A DNA stretch of 64,000 nucleotides, from the NCBI GenBank assembly GCA_022606425.2, contig JAHDVF020001353.1, forward strand, positions 682,001-746,000, given 5' to 3'. Positions 29,485-39,838 of the stretch are shown in pieces; position 1 is the stretch's first letter, and the number at the start of each line of letters is the position of its first letter. The translations under genes were made by a program, and so were the position numbers. The notes beneath the pieces were generated by a model. The model searched no databases and had not been told where the DNA came from. It was given only the letters and a program-made list of their open reading frames with translations. Source of the DNA: Lepidostoma basale. Its lineage: Eukaryota; Arthropoda; Insecta; Trichoptera; Lepidostomatidae.

Positions 29485-30115
29485 CACATTGTTGTCGGAT
29501 GATTTCCCGCATTGTTTTAAGCCTGGCGCGGGCCATTTTTTAGCAGCCGCGCGCCTTTTTATACATTTTCGGAAACTCGCCATAACTTTTATACTATACA
29601 ATATAAAATTATGAAATTTTAAACACAGATTAACCATAAACAATACTATCAGGTATAATAAACATGGAGGATGACAGTTTTATATTTAGTGGAAACTTGC
29701 GTTTATTTTGCACATAAAAGTTTTATAATAATGTATGTAATAAAAAATGGAATTATAGACATATATGTCATGTCTATAGTCTTAATAATATTAATATATA
29801 TTATAGTTCGTTATTTAACTTTTACGTGTCATGTAAAAAAAAAATTGTACGGTATAAAAATTCAATATCAAAATGAGTACAATACATTTGGTGGAACTGT
29901 AATAAATGCGACGACGAATAAAAATATGTCTTTATTAAATATCAAAGCAGTGACATCTAGCTGCGGACAATAACAAAAAAATGCAGTTCAAATAACACAG
30001 ATAAACACGTGAGCTGACTTCTAGCAACAGACTACAAAACCCGGATTTTTACGGGTCCCGCAATCCAGCAGCAGTTCCGCAAAAACGGAAAAATCCGTGT
30101 CCCGACAACAATGTG
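29485..30115. mobile_element. TTAA-flanked TIR element (piggyBac-like target)
   Basis: 14 bp inverted ends CACATTGTTGTCGG / CCGACAACAATGTG, exactly bordered by TTAA at 29481-29484 and 30116-30119. The TTAA duplication is the hallmark of piggyBac. The 631 bp interior has no transposase; the plus frame at 29671-29973 (hydrophobic, 100 codons) is not recognisable. Confidence 0.8.
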
Positions 30116-30119
30116 TTAA

Positions 30120-30300
30120 CAAAAATATTTAAAATCATTTTGATTAATTTTTTATAAAATAAAGGCGTTAACACTCTAGCATTCCATAAAGACAAATTTT
30201 GTATGATTCAAAAAACAGTTTTTCCACTCTGTCTGTTATTTTTTCTCGACCTGTTTCGAAAGTTTTACATCTTCATCATCGGAAGAATTGTTTACCAAAT
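30120..30300 (-). repeat. Hammerhead-bearing repeat
   Basis: Motif at 30243-30286 (minus): CCGATGA, imperfect stem II GAAGA/CTTTC, GAAAC, AGGTC. The palindrome is lost. Confidence 0.45.
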
Positions 30301-30319
30301 ATCAAAGTAAAATTTCAAA

Positions 30320-30600
30320 CTGTTAATGAATAAACTTTGTTTTTGTATCACAATTGTATTTTATTTTATTTTACTCGACAGCTGTTTCATCAACCTATAT
30401 TGACATAATCAGGTGTTCAAATAATATATCAAATGTCAAAGTTTCGTGATTTTTCGAATCTTTACGTGTATTTCAACATAGGTTGATGAACAGCTGCCGC
30501 GTAAAATAAAATAAAATACTATTGTGATTCAAAAACAAAGTTTATTCATTAACAGTTAAAAATGTTAAGGTATCATAGTGTTTCGGCCAAACAATGGAAA
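30320..30600. repeat. Inverted pair of CAGCTG-family hammerhead repeats
   Basis: Left partner (30374-30417, minus): CTGATTA with G8 mutated, stem GTCAAT/GTTGAT, GAAAC, AGCTGTC. Right partner (30466-30503, plus) is truncated and lacks one A of GAAAC. The same ATACAATTGTGATAC and AACAGTTT flanks lie outside both. Confidence 0.5.
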
Positions 30601-30866
30601 GTAAAGTTTATTTATTTGTAAATTAGCGCCACTAGCGTTGGCTTGTGTACCGTAAAAGGAAGAAAAAAATACATTTTCGGTAAATAACGTTTTATAAATT
30701 GTTATATATTTTATCTTCAGAGCAATGTTTGTGTAGTGGGTAATATACGATTACCTTTATATGCGCATTACCGTGTTGCCAGCAGTATCTATGCATGTAT
30801 CTATTCAGATGATCCTAAAAAGTGGGTCGAAGAGGAGACACGACATTTAGTGTATAAAGTGTAGTG

Positions 30867-31025
30867 GACTTGGACTTTGATCTTCTGGCTTAAAGAGGTT
30901 CAGCTCATGTGGCTATTCCTCTTACGTCTGATGGGAATATTGTTGAAAGGTGATTTGGCGGGTTATTAATTTATGCGGGGGCATGATTTGTGTGCCCCGG
31001 AGTGTTCCTCTGAAGGAGGATCTAT
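30867..31025 (+). repeat. Repeat shared with 14754-14920
   Basis: Same order of blocks (ATCTTCTGGCTTA, GAGGTTCAGCTC, CTATTCCTCTTACGTCTG, CCCCGGAGTGT) with several substitutions and indels, so the family is old. Confidence 0.65.
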
Positions 31026-31450
31026 TTTAGGCGCTTGTGGAGGCTGGAGGTATTTGGGTCGTAATTTGAGAGATCTTTTATTGTGGGGTTAGGATGTGAA
31101 CGGAGTCCTTTGTAAAACGTTCGGCACGTTTCAGAAAGTGATTGTAATATGTTTTCTTTTATTCTGTATCAGGCCTCAACGGGTTAAGGTAGAAGCAATA
31201 AGATAACGTTCCTTTTTATCTTACTTCGGGATAATTAGGGCTTCAGAGCGAAACCGTTCCCCATCGAAACAGCACAAATTTTAGCAGTTACTACAATTGT
31301 TTAATTTTATTTGCAACGCAATGTTCAACTGACTTTCGTTATCCTAATATAAACTTCATAATATTTTCAGTAGCTCTAATTATTAATTTGGATTAAGGAT
31401 TCAGAATTCATACTGCCATGAAATAATCTTCTTTTTTTAAACATTTTCTT
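31026..31450. other. Single-copy spacer
   Basis: No gene or repeat recognised. Confidence 0.4.
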
Positions 31451-31454
31451 CTTT

Positions 31455-31670
31455 TTCTTTATTATTATTATTATTCTGATGACTTGTATTTTAAGTGCGC
31501 CGTTTTGTAAAATTAATTACTCCAAGGGCGCACTAGGAAATGACTGACCGATGCAGTCATAAGAAGTTTCTTAAATTTAACGTCACTATCCTCATACTTA
31601 ATACTTCCATGGAGGCTATTCCACGTCAACGGACCCGCAACGCTGAAAGCACGATGTTATTATTATTTAT
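31455..31670 (-). mobile_element. LINE-C 3' end
   Basis: Minus strand: WNSLH-like, RSL and the CCTTGGAG...AATTAATT 3' UTR, with an ATT-repeat tail at 31456-31475. Confidence 0.6.
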
Positions 31671-31923
31671 AGACATGCAGTGGTTGTACTATATTCCCAT
31701 GAGTACACTACTCATTTTGGGACAAAAGGACAATTTACGTACTTAATAATTACATGTAAATATATAACAATCGTAAACCATTCCAGAAATATCAAAACAA
31801 GGACAAAGAAAATAAAACATATTACAAAATTACAAAAACATTCAGGAAATAACAAAACACAGACATTGAAACGAAAACAAATTGCAAAAATAACAAAATT
31901 ATAAAAGCATTCAGGAAATATTA

Positions 31924-32890
31924 GGTCCTTACATATGAAATTGGCGTTTTGTATGGGAGGAACATAAAGTTGATTTTTTTTAAATATAATATATTTATTT
32001 AATCAAAGTATGTACCATTGCTATCTATGCACTTTTGCCATCTCATAGGTAGTTCATCGATCCCTTTACTAAAAAAACCATTCGGACGGGAATCAATAAA
32101 ATCTTTGAAGTCGGTTTGGACTGCCCCATCGGAGTTGAATTTTTTCCCTTGCAAGAAGTTATCCAAATTTGGAAAAAAATAGTAATCTGTTGGGGCAAGG
32201 TCCGGAGAGTACGGTGGATGTCTTAGACATTCCAATTGAAGCTCTTCTAATTTGGTAGCCGTCTGTTGTGCAGTGTGTGGTCTAGCGTTATCATGAAGCA
32301 GCAGTGGCCTAGAGCGATTAACTAGCCTCGGTTGTTTAGCAGCTAGCTTTTCCATCATGGTTTGCAGTTGCTGACAATAGACATCTGCCGTAAACGTCTG
32401 GCCAGATTTAAGAAAGCTGTAGTGAACGACACCAGCACTAGTCCACCAAACGCTCACAAGTAACTTTTTTGGAGTCAATTTTCGCTTGGGGCATGGTTTG
32501 GCTGGTTCGGCAGGGTTCAGCCATTGCGATGAGCGCTTCCGATTATCATACAGGATCCACTTTTCATCACAGGTAATTAGGCACTGTGTTTTCTTTTGCG
32601 GCACCGTCGCCATACACATCATTAATCCTTCGAGCCGTTTCTGCAGCACTGGTGCCACGGTGGACATCGTACTCGTAAATAACGCGATATTTCAAGTTTT
32701 CCATTTTGTAAACTGAGTGACGCAAAGAAAAAAAACAATTGAGGAAAAAACAAATAAATTATTATTTTCGAAACACAAATACTTGAGTAAATAGCTGTAT
32801 AAATTTGAATTTGGAATTCCTAACCAAAGAGAAGATATTTGAGATCAAAGTTGCCAGTACGGCAAAACGCCAATTTCATATGTAAGGACC
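31924..32890 (-). mobile_element. Deleted mariner, sister of the 19.9 kb copy
   Basis: Same terminal repeats, TA at 31922-31923 and 32891-32892. It is 967 bp, lacking about 313 bp relative to its sister (the equivalent of about 20519-20832). The remaining sequence is nearly identical. Confidence 0.95.
31999..32700 (-). pseudogene. Mariner transposase with HTH region deleted
   Basis: 222 residues open (32667-31999): after an unrelated start in a shifted frame it enters ITCDEKWILYDN (first Asp), HDNARPHT (second), YSPDLAPTDYYFF (third, D34D) and NGTYFD. The catalytic triad is complete but the DNA-binding domain is missing, so it cannot bind its own ends normally. At the third Asp it has DYYFF where the sister copy has DNYFF; Tyr is usual there. 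Confidence 0.9.
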
Positions 32891-33109
32891 TAATATTAAA
32901 ATACAGACTCGAAAGCTAAAACACCTTACAAAATTACAAAAACATTCAGGAAATAACAAAACACAGACAAAGAAACTAAAACATGTAACAAAGTTACCAA
33001 AATTATAAAAGCATTCAGGAAATATTAAAATACAGACTCAGAAGCTAAAACATCTTACAAAACTTCAAAAATATTCAGGAAATATCAAAACACAGACATA
33101 GAAACTAAC

Positions 33110-33392
33110 ATTTCTTCTTCTTCTTCATCTTTCTGTGTCCTGTCAGGTCTCTCTAACGTTGATTATCACCCGTCAGTAGGCCTCCCTGTCCTGGGCAGCT
33201 CGGAACAGCTCCTCCGCGGTCCTCAGCCCTGTCCACTCTCGGATGTTCCTCAGCCAGGAAACCTGCCTTCTCCCAACACCTCGTCGACCCTCAATCTTAC
33301 CCTTTAGGATCAGATGTAACAGTGCGTATTTTTCGCCTCTCAGAACATGGCCCAAGTAGGACACCTTACGGACTTTGATGTTGGTCAGCAAA
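33110..33392 (-). mobile_element. LINE-L 3' end
   Basis: The minus strand reads KVRKVSYLGHVLRGEKYALL, LILKGKIEGRRGVGRRQVSW, LRNIREWTGLRTAEELFRA and AQDREAY, then a frame to the (GAA)n 3' end at 33112. It lies inside the minisatellite region. 5' truncated. Confidence 0.85.
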
Positions 33393-33469
33393 ATATCTTA
33401 CAAAGTTTTGAATTATTAACTGTTGAAATAAAAAAACATTGTTATAAATAACACAATTGATCATAAAAT

Positions 33470-33560
33470 ATTATACTGTCGAGACAAAATGTCTCGACAG
33501 CTTTTTCGCTAATCGATGTTAGCATCGTCAGGTCTTACAATCAACATAAAGTTTTAAAAT
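33470..33560 (-). repeat. CAGCTG-family hammerhead repeat
   Basis: Motif at 33492-33538 (minus): CTGACGA, extra T, stem II GCTAA/TTAGC, GAAA, AAGCTGTC. Core complete, one stem II pair lost. GTCGAGACAAAATGTCTCGAC beside it (33479-33499) is itself a small hairpin. Confidence 0.5.
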
Positions 33561-33639
33561 TATGAAATATTCAGGAAATATCAAATTGCTGCAATAATTG
33601 CTTCTACTTATTTTTCCCTTAGCTATACCTTCATACCTT

Positions 33640-33760
33640 TCCCGGAAGACCGCCAAAGAGATGAAGGGATAGCTGGGAGTCAACTTCCCAAGAGAGACCA
33701 GCCCGACTACAGGAACAGACCAAAGGTCTAAAAGGAGAAGAAGATGAACAATTTTTTTCT
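33640..33760 (+). mobile_element. LINE-G terminal scrap
   Basis: The plus strand reads FPGRPPKR-stop-RDSWES and the AGGAGAAGAAGATGAA 3' end, matching 4600-4730. Confidence 0.65.
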
Positions 33761-34118
33761 TTCTTTCTCTCTATCTTCTCAAATCAATAAATCAGCCCGC
33801 TTTTAACATGTATTTCTTCCCTTAAAAAATCTTCCCCTGCTAAATTTTTCACGACTGTCCCGGTCTCTCTCGGTTTTATTATTTGGGCAAATAACCGCAT
33901 AACGAATATAAAGTTTCATAATTTCAGAAAGTAAGGATACTTAACATATTCTCGGCACGGTTTAACTTCTTCCGCCCCCTCGCTCCCTGGGAATGTTCTG
34001 CGTGATGCATTCTAATGAATATTCCTTGCAGATTGTATTATTATTGTTCTTAACCCTTAAATGTCGGGGGCGGTCTTTTAGACCGCTGTGAAATAAAGAT
34101 ACGCCTCTCAGACCGCAG
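33761..34118. other. Spacer; possible piggyBac-like end
   Basis: At 34051 TTAACCCTTAAATGTCGGGG resembles a piggyBac terminus next to TTAA, but no partner end is seen. Confidence 0.3.
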
Positions 34119-34119
34119 T

Positions 34120-34235
34120 CGGAGAAATCGAAGGGCGTGAATTACACGAAGCGACGGAAGTATGTGGCAGTCCATTATTTCTGCCTACCCTTCGGTAAGA
34201 CAACCTGATGGTTAGTTAGTGAGTTCAACAACGAC
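34120..34235 (+). mobile_element. LINE-A 3' end
   Basis: Short copy: AGTCGGAGAAATCGA, CAGTCCATTATTTCTGCCTA, hairpin and (TTAG)n. Confidence 0.7.
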
Positions 34236-34330
34236 GTGGTAGTCTAGGGGATAGAACGCTTGGCTCCTGATCCAGGGGCTTGGGTTCAAGCCTGGACATG
34301 ACAAGATTCCTTCATAATAATGAGCTCTTT
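34236..34330 (+). repeat. tRNA-like sequence, probably SINE head
   Basis: GACGTGGTAGTCTAGGGG resembles an A box and GGGTTCAAGCC a B box, 40-50 bases apart. The acceptor arms do not pair, so it is not a functional tRNA gene. It differs from the SINE heads elsewhere in the window. Confidence 0.4.
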
Positions 34331-34379
34331 TCTGCTCATATTGTTGATTGTAAAATATATTCTAATATCATTATAAGCA

Positions 34380-34545
34380 TACCATCATGCCGTTTTTCCG
34401 AAAGGATATGCAGATAGAATGGACCGCCACTGACACAGATAGACTGACACAACTGTCTAGCTTTCTTCACATTCGTACAGCGAGTAATACACGATCGTCG
34501 ATTCTTCCGATTTCCAACATGGCCGGTCTTTAAATTATTGTTATT
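34380..34545 (-). mobile_element. LINE-A 3' end, decayed
   Basis: Minus-strand terminal block with the complement of CTGC-TATCCTTTCGG, RRSCITRCTNV-like coding and NVGHV-like residues. Confidence 0.65.
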
Positions 34546-35300
34546 ATTTGAACCCTCTCCACCATAACGGAATATCTCGCCTCTCGTAAGGACTCCATAT
34601 CACAGAACCACTTTCGAGTCTGCTCCATGATTCCTTGCGGTCGAAAAGACCTCAATTTCCATTAAGGATCTTGAGAAGGCGTACCCTTTTAGGTTAAATT
34701 TTCCACTTTGCGGGACGTGATCACAAAATTTCCGGAATATCGCATTATGTTTCTGTTTTCCTACATTTTTTGCCTTCAAGTTGTCCAATTAAATATTATT
34801 TGAGTTTCAGACTTGTCCCCCGAGTTCTGAGGGCGGATACGCCCCCTGGGGGTTATTAATTATGAGTTTCGCTCATGAATACAAAAATGGACTTACACCA
34901 CTTCTACTGGCTTGTAATATTCTTTAATATACGCGATTATCTTTCGTCGAGTACATCACAAACTACTTGGAACCCTTTGTGGGAGAGTTTCGACTTTCTT
35001 TGACCTAGAATTGCTTCCAAAAAACTTTTATATTATATTTCTCATTACGAGTGAAGCATTTTAAATGCTTTCATTTTCGTGGAAATGTTTATGTTGTTTT
35101 CAGTTGTGTGGAAGTGATCCATAGAAGTGGAAAAATAGGAACGAAAATTGAATAAACGCAGTAGCATCAAAAACAGAATTTCTATGGACTGCTTCTATGA
35201 AACGCCAAAACTTAATTGATCGCTCCCCAGTACCTACATCCGACACAGATATCTCTCCTAAAAATTCAATTAAACTTCTTGGCGTCCATCTAGAGACTGA
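34546..35300. other. Single-copy spacer
   Basis: No coding frame or repeat match. Frames up to 62 codons lack motifs. Confidence 0.4.
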
Positions 35301-35304
35301 TCTT

Positions 35305-35600
35305 TTAAAATGAAGTATGCGGAGCCTTCGCGGTAGCCGGCCCTTCAGCCTGGAACAATCTTCCAGCAGACATTAAGTGCATTGAGAATCAGTCAGAATT
35401 TAGATCGAGACTCAAAACGCAACCTGATAAAAAGGGTTGATCGACTGCGTTGGGTGCAACCCCTCATTCTAAATATATTTATTTTTTAACTAGTTCTTAA
35501 AACGGAGCATTTTCTACAGCGCAATTCGTAATTCATAAAAATGGCGCAATACAAATTATCCAATTTATTATTATTATTATAGTAGAAATGCGATCCCTTA
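35305..35600 (+). mobile_element. LINE-C 3' end
   Basis: The plus strand reads AFAVAGPSAWNNLPADIKCI, ENQSEFRSRLKTQ, then a stop, a 3' UTR with ATAAAAATGGCGC and an ATT-repeat tail at 35568-35580. Closely related to 60190-60600. Confidence 0.8.
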
Positions 35601-35609
35601 GAAAAATAT

Positions 35610-35787
35610 GACGAACTTTGTGGCAGAGTGGTAAGAGCTCGGACTGCCATACCGAAGGTCCCGGGTTCGATTCCCGGCGATGGCAGTGTGATTGACAAAC
35701 TGTTTTTGGTCTGGAATCGAATTACGTGACACTAAAATGGCGATAGATTAGTTACCTATCACATGTCATAAGAATCAATATAATAGC
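35610..35787 (+). mobile_element. tRNA-derived SINE
   Basis: Head with A box TGGCAGAGTGGTAAGAG and a perfect B box GGTTCGATTCC, body GGCGATGGCAGTGTGATTG, GGTCTGGAATCGAATTACGT, and ACCTATCACATG...AAGAATCA. It stops before the LINE-K-like tail. Confidence 0.8.
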
Positions 35788-35953
35788 TTAACAAAACATA
35801 TTGTGAACAGTAATTGGGTTCAAACAACCTGTTGTATACAAAAAAAAAATTAACAGGTCATTAGGATGATTTGGACACATCGCACGCTTAATAGTAAACT
35901 GACCGATTATGGTTTAGGTCATAATTGAGTTAACATTAGACAGAGGCTTGTGT

Positions 35954-36050
35954 TAACGCTATCCATCTATTTTTCACAATGTTAACGCTATCCATTCGTA
36001 GTACGATAATCGTTTACAATGTTAACGCTATCCATTCGTACGTACGTGTT
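35954..36050 (+). repeat. Three direct repeats of TGTTAACGCTATCCAT
   Basis: The 16-base word occurs three times within 97 bases, the last two also followed by TCGTA. Confidence 0.75.
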
Positions 36051-36054
36051 TTTC

Positions 36055-36450
36055 GACTGTTTTTGTTAAAACACCGACTCATGTCAGATTGAGAAAAACT
36101 TGCTATTTTGAGTTAAGCCAGTGTTCTATTACGCGTGCGACATGAAAATAATGAATGAATAAAATTTAATAAATGGAATTATGCATCTGTAGTGCTGTAA
36201 ACATTTATGTTTTTTGTATGCAAATCAGTATGCAATCACAAAAATTGCATAGAATACTCAGTTTTCTGTTGAATTAATTAATCATTTATTTATTTTCAAA
36301 TTTTCATATTCTTTAATTTTATAGTGCAACTTCTAAACAAGAGGTGGTTTCATGTACTTCAAACAATATTCAAAATATTTTTTAAATACAACTAATAATA
36401 ATAATTATCTTTAAAAAAAACATAAATAAAAATACAATAAATTTGTAAAA
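36055..36450. other. AT-rich spacer
   Basis: No gene or repeat match. Confidence 0.4.
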
Positions 36451-36454
36451 AATC

Positions 36455-36570
36455 TTGTAAAATATATATTTATTGTAGTTAAACCACTAATATTTGTATC
36501 TTCGACGGGTTTAGGCAGCTCGCTGCCGTCTTCCGGTGACAAACATTAGTAGATTTTAACTAAATATACG
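36455..36570 (-). repeat. Hammerhead-like hairpin with long stem I
   Basis: Minus strand: arms of about 24 bases (GTTAAAATCTACTAATGTTT with AAATATTAGTGGTTTAAC) enclose CGGAAGA, C, stem GGCAGC/GCTGCC with loop GA, TAAAC and CCGTC. The layout is that of a hammerhead, but two core positions (U4 and G12) are mutated. Confidence 0.45.
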
Positions 36571-36574
36571 TTAT

Positions 36575-36995
36575 TCAAAGATTTTTTAATTTTTTTTTTC
36601 GTTATTTACAATAAACTTCTACCATGAAATTTCATCAAATCAATTTTGAATGGACTGAATTTTCGCGAGTTTCGCTCCAAACGAAATTTCATAGCAGATT
36701 ATATTTTCATTCGATGCATTGGTTATGAGAAAGGTATTCTTATAAATATCTGAACATTCCTAATGGATTCTTTTCTAAGCTATAGATTCTAGGTGGGAAC
36801 TGCAGGCTTTCGCTGTCTACTTACATTTATTAAAGAATAAACATATCGTCCTCCAATACTTTTCAATCGGTGAATCCTAAAACAAACTGAGTTAAAATAT
36901 TAAGAATCTGTTTAAAAAATACACTATTACTCGAGTTGAAACGTCTTGTTCTTCTTCTGCTTTATTTAGGACTGTGTCCTGTTATTTATTTATTT
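36575..36995. other. Single-copy spacer
   Basis: No gene or repeat match. Confidence 0.4.
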
Positions 36996-37135
36996 ATTTA
37001 GCGATATCAATAACATGTTTATAAAAGAAACTTTTAGAATAATTAAAATAAGGTCAATTACATACTACCACAAATATAAAATAATTGTTACCAATTAACA
37101 AATGACAGTGTGAACAAGATTGAAGTTAAACTAAG
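36996..37135 (-). mobile_element. LINE-D 3' UTR
   Basis: Matches 18370-18520: CAGCGATATCAATA, CCAATTACA-GCTACCACAAATA and TTAA-CTAAGGCAAAATA-like blocks. Confidence 0.55.
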
Positions 37136-37150
37136 ACAAAATAAGGTATA

Positions 37151-37440
37151 CCTTATTTTATATATCGCACCGTGAGTGTAAAACCGATGTAAGTGCAAAT
37201 ATACATTTTGAAGATATGGGAGTTTAAAGATTTCATATTGCTTGGAAAAACTGTTTTTTTTTTAAATTAACCAATGATTTTCGGTTTATAGGTATATTAC
37301 TACAAACCGAAAATCATTGGTTTATTTAAATAAAACAGTTTTTCCAAGCAATATGAAATCTTTATACTCCCATATCTCCAAAATGTATATTTGCACTTAC
37401 GTCGGTTTTACACTCACGGTGCGATATATATAAAATAAGG
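37151..37440. repeat. 290 bp near-perfect palindrome
   Basis: Arms 37151-37287 and 37304-37440, each 137 bases, start CCTTATTTTATATA. They pair almost throughout and leave a 16-base loop. The left flank (AAAATAAGG at 37141) also mirrors the arm end. Probably a fold-back MITE inserted in the LINE-D 3' UTR; no clear duplication seen. Confidence 0.85.
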
Positions 37441-37449
37441 TTATTTCTC

Positions 37450-38185
37450 GGAGCCTGTTCCTGGGATGCAGATGTCCAACTGTCTCGCCATCTTTTAGGT
37501 GGTCTTCCTGCAGGTCGATTTCCTGTTGGTACTATATTTTGCGGCTATATTTATCACTCGTTCTGAACATGCTCTTTCCACATTATCTGTCCAGTAGCGT
37601 CTTCTCAGTCTTCCCCATCGCACGACATCTTCCACATTGCAGATCTTTCTTATTTCAGAATTTCTTATTCTGTCTCGGAGTGTCGTTACCGCAACGGATC
37701 GGAGAGTCTTCATTTCTGTGGTTCTTAGGAGACTTTTATTCTGATGTTTTCACCTCTCGTTTCTATTCCAAATGTCATTATAGGACGTACGCATGTCTTG
37801 TAGATTCGAATTTCGCTCTCCTTTAGCATATTTTAATTTTTCCAAACAGCATTCGTCAAGCAGCCAGCCAAAACGGCAGCCCTATTTGTTAGTTCACTTT
37901 ATTCTCCGTAGAGGTCACTGCTGCTTGATACATCAACACCTAAGTACTTAGAATGCATCACTTGTTCTATTATTTTAATATATAATGCAAGCTTGCATCG
38001 TACTGGTTGTCTTGATGTAACCATGCTCTTTGACTTGCCTATGGAGATTTTCATGTTCAATCTTTGAGATGATATATGGAATTTGTGCAGTAGCCTTTGT
38101 AGATCATCTTTAGAGTTTGCTATTAGCACCGCATCATCTGCAAAGCATATTATGTCTATATTTTTACTTTCTACTCATAGCCTTC
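37450..38185 (-). mobile_element. LINE-G with reverse transcriptase piece
   Basis: On the minus strand: ICFADDAVLIANSKDDLQRL (motif C as FADD), LNMKISIGKSKSMVTSRQPV and SKYLGVDVSSSSDLYGE. Then follow a decayed KTLRSVAVTTLRDRIRN and RRRYWTDNVERACSE with several frame changes. It lacks the 5' two thirds of ORF2. Confidence 0.8.
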
Positions 38186-38625
38186 TTTTGCCAGCTTCAT
38201 ACATAAGAGTCAGTCTATTATGTCCTAACATAGTCAATGTGATTGTTTCGGTTTGTTAAAAAAATTGAATTCGTCGCTTCCGAAAATGAGCGCCTCGTTT
38301 TACGAGTACATCTTTGGGTATCCGGAACATTCTGAGAAAGGTGGAATATAATGAAATCCTATGGACCGAATTCACAGCACGTCCTCCCAAAGGATTTACG
38401 GTCTAAAGGTCCTTTTAAAAATTCGCACTGGAGTCCTTAGGTGGCAAAGGCCACCCTCAGCTATCGGTCGCCTAAAATAACACCATACAAACAAAACAAA
38501 CCTATGGGTAAAAATGCAACCGACAAATTGACCCACGATTTTTAACTGCATTATTTTAACTTCACCTTTTTATAAATTGTTTTGAAAATTTTCCTGAAAT
38601 CCAGTTGCAGATTTAAAAAGTAAAT
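38186..38625. other. Single-copy spacer
   Basis: No gene seen. A CTAAAGGTCC / TCGGTCGCCTAAAATAAC stretch near 38400-38475 is not matched elsewhere. Confidence 0.4.
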
Positions 38626-38627
38626 TA

Positions 38628-38905
38628 GGTAGTCCATTGTTTTGGCCGAAACCCTATGATACTTCAACATTATGAACTGTTAAATTAAACAATGTTGTTT
38701 TATGTATCACAATTGTATTTTTATTTTACGCGACAACTGTTTCGTCAACCTATGTTGACATCATCAGGTGTAAAATAAATAATTCGGTGTTTTGAGGGTA
38801 TTTGACACTTGACGATGTCAACATAGGTTGACGAAACAGCTGTCGCGTAAAATTAAAATACAATATTGATAAATAAAACAATGTTTTTTTAATTTAACAG
38901 TTTAT
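38628..38905. repeat. Inverted pair of CAGCTG-family hammerhead repeats
   Basis: Left motif 38728-38772 (minus): CTGATGA, extra T, stem II GTCAAC/GTTGAC with loop ATAG, GAAAC, AGTTGTC: complete core. Right motif 38805-38848 (plus): TTGACGA (C3 lost), same stem II, GAAAC, AGCTGTC. Outer flanks (CCATTGTTTTGGCCGAAAC, AACTGTTAAATT) are shared with copies at 51405-51540. Confidence 0.65.
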
Positions 38906-38929
38906 TAGCAAATTAGATTTTCTTCAAAG

Positions 38930-39804
38930 TCTTTATGTCCTTGTTTATGAAAGCGAAGCATGGAATTGGCAATAGAGGGATGAAAGTAGAATAAATTCAC
39001 TAAAAATGAGATATCTTAGAAGAATGTTTGAATATATAAGTGACAGTTTGTAATATAAGTGTGAATGAAGAGAACTTGGAACAGGTGAGGGAATTTGTGT
39101 ATTTAGGTAACATGTTAACAGCGGATGGCCGAACGGCCAATAATGTTGAAAGAAGGGTTGGTGCGGGTAACAGAGTGAATGGAGCTTTAAAAATAGTTAT
39201 TGGAAACAAGAATTTATCGATGAAAGCGAAAATGGCCGTTCACAATGTAGTTCTGGTCCCAACCCTTATGTATGGAAGCGAAGCATGGAACTGGTAGAAG
39301 AAAGATGAGAGCAGAATAAATGCGATAGAGATGAGGTCTCTAAGACGTATGTGTGGTAAAACGATGTACGACAGAATCTCAAATGCTGATATTATAAAGG
39401 AATATGGAGCGAAAGAAGGTATTATGAACAAAATAATGAAAGGATCGCTGCGTTGGTTCGGACATATGGAGCGCATGGGTTAAAAAAGTATACGTTAACG
39501 ATGTAAAAGGAGTACGGAGTCGAGGTAGACCGAGGAAAACATGGCATGACCAAATTAATCAAATTTTAAAGTTTGGTAATGTCAAAAGCCGGAAGAATCG
39601 ACGTGCGTATATGACTCGCTGTATGAATGTGGAGAAAGCTAGAGAGGTATGTCAAAATAGAGTAGTGTGGTTGTCCATTCTCTCTGCCTACCCCTGCGGA
39701 GAAACGGCGTGATGGTTTGTTGTTGTTGTTATTGTTGTTGTTGTTTTTGTTGTTGCTATTGTTGTTGTTGCTGTCATTGTTGTTGTTGGTGTTGTTATTG
39801 TTGT

Positions 39805-39838
<34 letters not shown>

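Larger units (their letters stand above)
31775..33108 (+). repeat. Minisatellite of 60-69 bp units split by mariner
   Basis: Units of the type CATTCAGGAAATA...AAAACACAGACA...AAACTAAAACA begin at about 31781, 31841, 31910 and, after the mariner, 32945, 33014 and 33074. The spacing alternates 60 and 69 bases. Another truncated unit is at 33565. Confidence 0.75.

Noticed and set aside
29671..29973. Hydrophobic 100-codon membrane protein
   Set aside because: Lies inside a TTAA element, AT-rich, no recognisable domain; more likely chance.
31775..33108. CRISPR-like array
   Set aside because: The units are contiguous tandem repeats without unique spacers, in a eukaryotic setting.
35610..35690. Functional tRNA gene
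   Set aside because: The A and B boxes are good but the acceptor stem does not pair and the same sequence heads SINE copies.
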